64,000 nucleotides of DNA from Prillingera fragicola. Taxonomy: Eukaryota; Basidiomycota; Tremellomycetes; Trichosporonales; Trichosporonaceae. Positions 58,018 through 64,000 of the stretch are shown in pieces. The DNA lies in assembly GCA_002335605.1 (NCBI GenBank), contig BEDY01000008.1, forward strand, positions 496,001 through 560,000, in the 5' to 3' direction. Under the pieces are notes generated by a model that had not been told where the DNA came from, did not search any database, and was given only the letters and a program-made list of their open reading frames with translations. Numbering within the stretch: position 1 is the first letter of the stretch; each line of letters opens with the position of its first letter. The position numbers and the translations under genes are program-made.

Positions 58018-59848
58018 ATGACTGTTACCACTACGACCACCAACGGAAACGGAGCCAGCGTCTCCCCCGAGCAGTCGGGCAGCAAGCTGCCTGCTCGTGC
58101 CCATGCCACCAAGCTCGCCCAGGAGCTCACGCGCCTACTGCCTGAGGCTGAGCGCTCTAGTGTACGTTGCCACCTGTCATTATTGCGAGACCAAACAATG
58201 CTGACACTTTGCAGGCGCACGCCATCTTCCTCCAAGGCAGCCCCACGTCGTGTCGCGACGACACTGACCGCGAGCTTCCTTTCTGTGCGTTTCCATGGTT
58301 GCGAACGAGCAAACTGCGCGCGGCTAGCTGCTGACCCTCCACACAGACCAGGAGGCAAACTTCAACTACCTGACCGGCGCGCACGATGTCCACTCTGCCT
58401 CGGTGCTGGTCGTGTTCACGCCCGGCGGCGAGGTTGAGCACACCCTGTTTGTCCCGCCTGCGGACCCGCTCGAGACCATGTGGAGCGTTGCGCCGCCTAC
58501 GCTTGAGGACGCTGCTGCGCGCTTTGACGCTGGCGCTATCAAGGCAACCACTGCGCTGCCTGATGTCCTCGCTACCCTTGGCCCTGAGACGACGCTGCAC
58601 ACTCTTCCTCTCACTCACGACTACCCTCCTCTTCCCACCGCGGTCACCGAACTGAGCAAGGGCAACGCTGTCAAGGCCCACTGCACCGAGCACCTGCGTA
58701 CGGCGCTCCACTACGCTCGCCTCGTCAAGACTGAGGGGGAGATTGACAAGATTCGCCGCGCGAACGCCATCACTTCGAACGCTCACGAGGTTCTCATGCG
58801 TGAACTGGGTCGCTTTGCCGCTTCGCGCTCCAAGGGTTCCAGCGTCGCCGCTACCCGTGAGCGCAGCGGCCTCCAGGGTGTCGCGCAGTGGGAGGTCGAG
58901 AGTGAGGCCGATGCCGAGGCTCTCTTTGTGGCTACCTGCCGCCGCCAGGGTGCCGAGCAGGCCTACCTCCCGATTGTTGCTTCGGGCTCGCACGCCTCGA
59001 CACTCCACTACGTGTGCAACGACCGTCTCTTCCCCTCGACCTCTCTTCCCCGCGCCCCCGGAGACAGCACCTTTACCCCTCGCCGCCTTGCCCGCGGCTG
59101 CTGCGGCGACGTCCCCGAGCACGCGCACTCGACCCCGACCACGTCGTTCCACTCTGCGGCCTTTGAGCCCCAGGTGCTTCTGATTGACGCCGGCTGCGAG
59201 TGGCAGGGCTACGCGTCCGATGTGACCCGCACCATGCCTGTTGGCAACGGTGGCAAGTTTACCGACAAGGCGGGTGAGATCTACGACCTCGTCCTGCGCA
59301 TGCAAAAGGAGACCGAGGCCATGGTTCTTGACGGCAACCACTGGGACTCGCTCCACCTCCACGCGCACAAGGTGCTCATTGACAGTTTCCTCAAGATGGG
59401 CATCTTTGTCGGCGACGCCGAGACCATTCTCCAGTCTGGCATCTCGGCCGCCTTCTTCCCCCACGGTCTCGGCCACTCGCTCGGCCTGGATGTGCACGAC
59501 TCGCTCCAGCTCCTCCGCACCGTCCACAGTGACCTCCCGGCCACCACCGCCGCGACCCCGGCCAAGATCTACACCTACCTCCGTATCCGCCAGACCTTGC
59601 GGGCCGGCATGGTCCTCACCGTCGAGCCCGGGTGCTACTTTGCGCCCCAGCTCATGGCCGACAACGGCGTCTGGGAGAGCCCCCACGTCGACGTCGAGGT
59701 CCTCAAGACGTACCTTCCCGTCGGCGGCGTGCGCATCGAGGACGTTGTCGTCGTGCGCGAAAATGGCCCCTGCGAGAACCTCACTGTTGTGGGGCGTGAG
59801 CGTGCTTGGGTCGAGGAGCGCTGCTCGGGTGCCGCGCAGGCTGTCTAA
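58018..59848 (+). CDS. Xaa-Pro aminopeptidase / prolidase, M24B
   Basis: Three exons (58018-58161, 58215-58284, 58347-59848) give 571 aa. M24B enzymes remove or release residues next to proline with a two-metal centre. The N-terminal creatinase-like domain contains FNYLTG and HTLFVPP. In the pita-bread catalytic domain the metal ligands are visible: D352 and D363 in IDAGCEWQGYASDVTRT, His in HGLGHSLGLDVHD (444-448), E498 in VEPGCYF and E536 in GVRIEDVV. Substrate Arg/Tyr features were not checked. There is an insert of about 40 residues, rich in Ser/Pro/His/Cys, just before the first metal ligand, where other prolidases have a short loop; no splice signals explain it. The fungal length is usually nearer 500. 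Probably cytosolic, as no signal peptide is seen. Confidence 0.93.
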
Positions 59849-60292
59849 GTAGGACGGAGAATATCTGTACGAAGCACATGCATCACTGTATCTTACCTGT
59901 GGCCTGAGGCCTGAGCACATGTGTCGTCTCGTGCCAAGAACAGCCGGTTGGTATTTTAGGCCTCGTCCCCCCGATCTCGGCAACCTGATACGCACAGGAC
60001 TCACTCCCCTGGAGGTCTGTGCCCACGTACCCATCACTTTCGGTGAAACTTGTTGCGTGGACACACATACATGCAGACCGATACACACCGCACAAACATA
60101 TATTACAGCGGCGGTAAGGGGTGAAGGGATATGGAGAAGATCTAGATACACTTTCAAGACGGCAACGCCGCCCGTTTGCGCTGCCCGCCTTTTGGTATGG
60201 CATGGAGGGCAGTGCGCCGAGATCGGCGGGCGGGGCGCGGGATGCAGAGACAGACGAGATGAAGAGTCGATAATGGTCGCGTGGCGCGGTGA
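59849..60292. other. Intergenic between convergent genes
   Basis: Facing 3' ends. Nothing else found. Confidence 0.5.
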
Positions 60293-61802
60293 CTAGTGCA
60301 CACGCTGCTGGGGCATGCCGTCCTGGTGAGACGTGCCGTGGGGAGGCTCCCAGCTTGAGCGCGAGCCCTCAAAGTGGCTGAGCTCAAATCCGAGCGCGGC
60401 GACGTGGTTCGATTGACGATCACGGTGAGTCATGTCATGGTCATCATAGCCGGGGTACTTTGCCACATCGTGCGAGTGCTTGGCGTCCTCATTCTGCGCG
60501 TTGTCCTCGTTCTCGTCCTCGTCGTCGAACGAAAGCTGCGCGGACGTGGGGACGGGGCTGCGCGGAGGCGGTGTTGACATTCGGCGGGGTGTCTGGTCAC
60601 CGTCGAGGGCAGTGAGGCCGAGACTCTTGCCTGGGGCGGGTGAGGGCTGCTCCTCCTCCTCCTCGACAAGCGCCTCGCCGACATCGACGGGGCGGGCACG
60701 AGGGGAAACGGGAATGGGCGGCGCGCCAGGCGCCGAGTCGCTGCGGCCTCGGCCGCCGGCCGCGGCGGCAGATGAAGCGTTTGACGAGTTGGATGTGACA
60801 CTCGAGTTTGAGCCACGTCGCATCTTGTTAAAGAACTTTTTTGCGCCGGACGAAACGACTGCTCCGAGATCGACTGCCTGGGTTGTTTGGCTGTAGCGTT
60901 AGCACTAGGATACGAGAGAGCGACGACGACGGTCACGGCCGGCGGGGTAACTTGGGGCACAGTGGGGCCAAGGGGTGGTAAACTTCCCAGGCTGCCTCCT
61001 GCCCAATAGGCACCAAGCACACGACCTGCCATAGTGCGGCATTCCCAAACGTTGTCGCAGACATCTGCCAGTGTAGAACTCACTTTTTGGCATTGAAGTT
61101 GCGCTGGTACTCCTCCCACTCCTCGTCGGTCATCATGACCTTTCTCACGCCGTTGCCAGGAGCGCTGTATGAACCCTGCGCATGAAGCATGTTTTTGCGC
61201 GCAAGAACACCGAGCGTAATCGAATTGCGACGACGAAGCTCGATGGGACGCTCAGGGCAGGCGCCAAAGCGGATCGACGGGGGAACACCGTTGGGACGTG
61301 TGGGGGTGGTCACCGAAGCAACAGTAGAAGCAGGAGACGCAGGTGCCGCTGCAGCGGAGGCGGCTGGAGAAGCGGCAACTTGCGGCTTGTCGGCGGCATC
61401 ATCGGTTGCCCACGAAGTCTCACTAGTACCAGTGTGCGAGTGGACGTCGGAAAAGGTAGTGCTGGGCGACGACGAGGGGACGCTCGACTGCAGGGACTCT
61501 GCCGATGACGAGGCCTTTACCTGCTGCTGGGCGGCGGGGGCCGATTGGACAGGCGGGTGAGCGGGTGCCGCCCGGATGACACCGTTAGCAATGTCCTGCC
61601 TCTGCTTTTCGACGGCAGCATCACGCTCAGCACGAGCAGCCATAGCCTGCGCCTTGGCAGTGCCGCAAGGAAGGAGAATGGAGGGGGGCGGCTTCTTGGG
61701 CGAACGCGACGGTGAACGGGCCGCGGTACCGGGGGCCGCAACTGCGTTGCCGTCCACGGTGACGGTGGGAGGCACAACGGCGGGGACGGTGGCAACAGGC
61801 AT
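60293..61802 (-). CDS. Unrecognised Ser/Pro/Ala-rich protein
   Basis: Two exons (61084-61802, 60293-60890) give 438 aa; the 193-nt intron has GTGAGT, branch GCTAAC and a CAG acceptor and keeps frame. The protein is mostly low-complexity, with short blocks that look conserved: KKPPPSILLPCGTAKAQ near residue 40, IRFGACPERPIELRRRNSIT with a basic RRRNS protein-kinase-A-like site, RKVMMTDEEWEEYQRNFNAK before the junction, and GAKKFFNKMRRGS after it. The C-terminal half has acidic runs (EEEEE, DDEDENED) and ends in a His/Ser/Gln-rich tail. No known domain recognised. The frame is real by its length, codon use and splice match. Function unknown; the phosphosite-like blocks suggest a regulated protein. 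Confidence 0.75.
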
Positions 61803-63824
61803 TGCGACGACCTTGCTTGTAGCAAATGTGGGAGAGAGAAAGTCGACAGGAGCGGACCGTGGTGGCGGTCGGCCTTGGCTTGGTCGCGGTGGAGGGGAGG
61901 TTGGGGTTGCTGAGAAAGACTTTTTGAATGTGCGGGGTCTTTACTGGACAGTCGAATATCGAGGCCCGAGATGTCGAATTATGATGAGGTAATGAGAGTG
62001 GAGGAGAAGGAGACGGAGAAGGGAGCGGTGAAGAGAATACTAATGATGATGGAACAGTGACCAGTCGTGGTGCAAACTTCCTTGTGCTGGCTGGCTGCTT
62101 GGGGAGGGCGCAATGTCATCCAAACCTCGGCCACCAAGGAGACGCAGGAGCAGCGCCCAGCAGGAGACGACCGAGGGAAGACGGTACCTGGCTCGGGGGT
62201 CAGACTCCGGGGCACAGCACCCAAACCATGGGTCCCTTTGCCTGCACATAGTGGGCCCGCGTGGGAGACCAGGGCGCAACGTCAGAGGGTCAGCGCCAGT
62301 CCGCCATACAACAGGGGCAGACTATCAGTGGGCTGTGTGCGGACATAGGGTGCATCGGGGGAAGAGTACCCCGCACAACCACTGCACCCATTGATTGGCA
62401 AACGCATCGCTGGCCCGGCGGTAGTGACCGGCTGCCCCGACACTGCGTCGGCAGTGTGCCCGACAACCCCACCGGCCCCACCATACCGCAATCCCCCCAC
62501 TTAAGCACTTGTCAGGGGCAGTGACGACTTTTCACATCACGTGTTTCCCAAAGAGGCTATTATTCCTAATGTGGAACGCACGGTGATCATCGGCGGCCAC
62601 GTAACCAACTATTTATCCACTCCTCCCCCTTTAAATAGTAATACAAATCATGGCGGCTAAATGACATGATTAGGATGAGGATATTTTCGGTCATGGCCGA
62701 CCGCAGTCGCGTCGGGGTCCGTTCCAAATTCACCTCATTCTTGTTAATCAAACCCTTTTGCACAGTGTGAAGGCTAAACCATCGAGAACAACATCGCGGC
62801 GTCGGCGAGTCCGAACAGTTTGCCCAGCCCCGAGCCAGTAGAGTGCTCGCACGCTCCCGGAGTACAAACTACGCATGCAAGTGCGCGATTTGGGTGCGGG
62901 CACAGGGCGAAGGAAACGGGCGCCATGCTTAGGTGGCTTTTGCTCCGAATAGGCCCCGTATATACACCTCGAAGGCCTCGACGAAGATGGTCCTTTCTGT
63001 GACTGACCAGAGTGGGTGCCTGCGATCTGACTGGAGTTTGGCGTCCTCAGGCTCCTGGCCACTGGCCACTTGCCGCTTAGGAAACAGTGGCTGGGCGCCT
63101 CGGCAGGGCTTTCGCTACATTCCTACACATGCACGCACATTGGCCAAGCTACACCCGGACAGCTGGGGTGACCGGGGAAATCGCGCTGGATCGTCCAGTA
63201 TGTGTGTTCATCATTCCAAGTGCCGAAAAAGCAAACAGTCAGAGACAGGGAAGGGGTGAGCGATGCTCCCCCGCCTTCGTTTCGAGCGGGGAGCGATTGG
63301 GCCATACCGAGTAGACGTGTAGACGTCCGCCAACCACGCGCGGCCAAATGTTGGCATCAGGGGCCACACAAGGCATGCCCTGGCTGCGATGGAACATGTT
63401 CGAAATTATCTAAAGCTGCGGTGCGGGGTATGCTGACTGATGATTTGCTCGGCGCGAGCTCGGCGTTGGCATACCGCGGCGCCCTGCGGCACCCAGGCCA
63501 TGTCTGGATGTGGGGACTTTGTCAGCGGCGAGCGATCTCGCACCAGAGCTTGGCGTAGAGGAATCTTGTTCGGTAGTGCCACAAATCAGTGTGGCACCAG
63601 CACAAACTTCTCCCTGTCCTGCCGATTTCCAACATGCTCGCCGCACTCTCTGACAGACACTGCAACTGGGTAATTCAAAGGCTGCATTGTTCTTAGTAGT
63701 ACTCTTCTGAAGGACACCAGGATAAAGGGCTCAGCCCTAATCCTGACGGGCAGAGATGGACACTGGAAACGAACGCGAAAATGCTTCAGGCACAGCCTGG
63801 AGCCTCAAAGTGCATGGGCTGCAT
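61803..63824. other. 2-kb region without a supported gene
   Basis: Upstream of the Ser/Pro/Ala-rich gene. It contains an AT-rich patch at about 62605-62690. Frames are short and overlapping. Confidence 0.5.
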
Positions 63825-64000
63825 CTACTCGCGGCGCGCGTGGCGGCGGCGGTTGCGCTTGCACTGAACGGCGCCCGAGTCGCTGCCACCCGATGCAGGA
63901 GTGGGTGCCGCAACGTCACCACTGCTGGGCGTGGCTTCGGAAGCTGGAGCGTCGGTGGTTGAGGCGGCCGCGGTGGGAGCCGCATCTGGGTCCTCGGCAT
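63825..64000 (-). CDS. C-terminus of a protein running off the window
   Basis: On the minus strand an open frame enters at 64000 and stops at TAG 63825-63827. It reads as an Ala/Thr/Pro/Ser-rich linker (SSGDVAAPTPASGGSDSG) and ends in a short, very basic tail (VQCKRNRRRHARRE). This looks like the end of a secreted or nuclear low-complexity protein. A rival frame ending at 63737 is also open and cannot be excluded. The rest of the gene lies outside the window. Confidence 0.45.
   Translation of the reverse strand, partial: AEDPDAAPTAAASTTDAPASEATPSSGDVAAPTPASGGSDSGAVQCKRNRRRHARRE

Noticed and set aside
58157..60157. 666-codon open frame antisense to the prolidase gene
   Set aside because: It is the mirror of a strongly codon-biased GC-rich exon, has a Val/Arg/Gly-rich composition without domains, and the plus strand has a complete, motif-rich enzyme with good introns.

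Overview
The window is nuclear DNA of a basidiomycete fungus, most likely a tremellomycete yeast (Trichosporonales- or Cryptococcus-like). The evidence is GC-rich coding sequence, almost every gene cut by several short introns (often 32-60 nt) with GT..AG ends and a CTGAC/CTAAC branch site just before the acceptor, and fungal families (velvet regulator, KNR4, fungal-order BTA1, KIN1, DUF2456). All gene models were spliced by hand from reading frame and splice signals. For nearly every model the exon lengths sum to an exact multiple of three. No rRNA, tRNA, CRISPR or intact transposon was seen.

0-16 kb: a DapA-fold aldolase (-); PRP46 (-) head to head with a DNAJC8/Spf31-type J-protein (+), both spliceosomal; a small Zn2Cys6-like protein (-); a 928-aa coiled-coil protein ending in a CCHH finger (+); betaine-lipid synthase BTA1 (+); a membrane-anchored GNAT acetyltransferase (+).

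16-32 kb, regulatory genes with long upstream regions: a velvet-domain transcription factor (-) with 4.3 kb of apparently non-coding DNA upstream; the KIN1/PAR-1-type polarity kinase (-) with 2.9 kb upstream; and KNR4/SMI1 (-), a cell-wall/morphogenesis scaffold.

32-43 kb, compact housekeeping and genome-maintenance genes: DDB1 (-) head to head with BCP1/BCCIP (+), then proteasome ATPase RPT3 (-) head to head with transcription elongation factor ELF1 (+), then a BRCT protein with a SUMO-interaction-like motif (-). The two divergent pairs share promoters of about 210-245 bp, and DDB1 carries ten introns, most of 34-44 nt.

43-64 kb: an MFS monocarboxylate-type transporter (+), a DUF2456 membrane protein (+), a LisH/CTLH-WD40 protein (+), a LIM-domain protein with a 2.6-kb upstream region (+), a mitochondrial DUF1640 (FMP32/MCUR1-like) protein (+), an M24B Xaa-Pro aminopeptidase/prolidase (+), an unrecognised Ser/Pro/Ala-rich protein (-), and at the right edge the C-terminus of a gene running off the window (-).

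The layout is a mosaic. Housekeeping genes are packed, intron-dense and often divergently paired, while the regulators (velvet, KIN1, LIM) sit behind 2.5-4.3 kb of sequence with no convincing gene. I found no obvious operon-like or defence system. The leads most worth following are the near-minimal introns, the shared promoters, the NER/proteasome neighbourhood, the two zinc-cluster-like unknowns, the BRCT/SIM protein and the long regulatory deserts.
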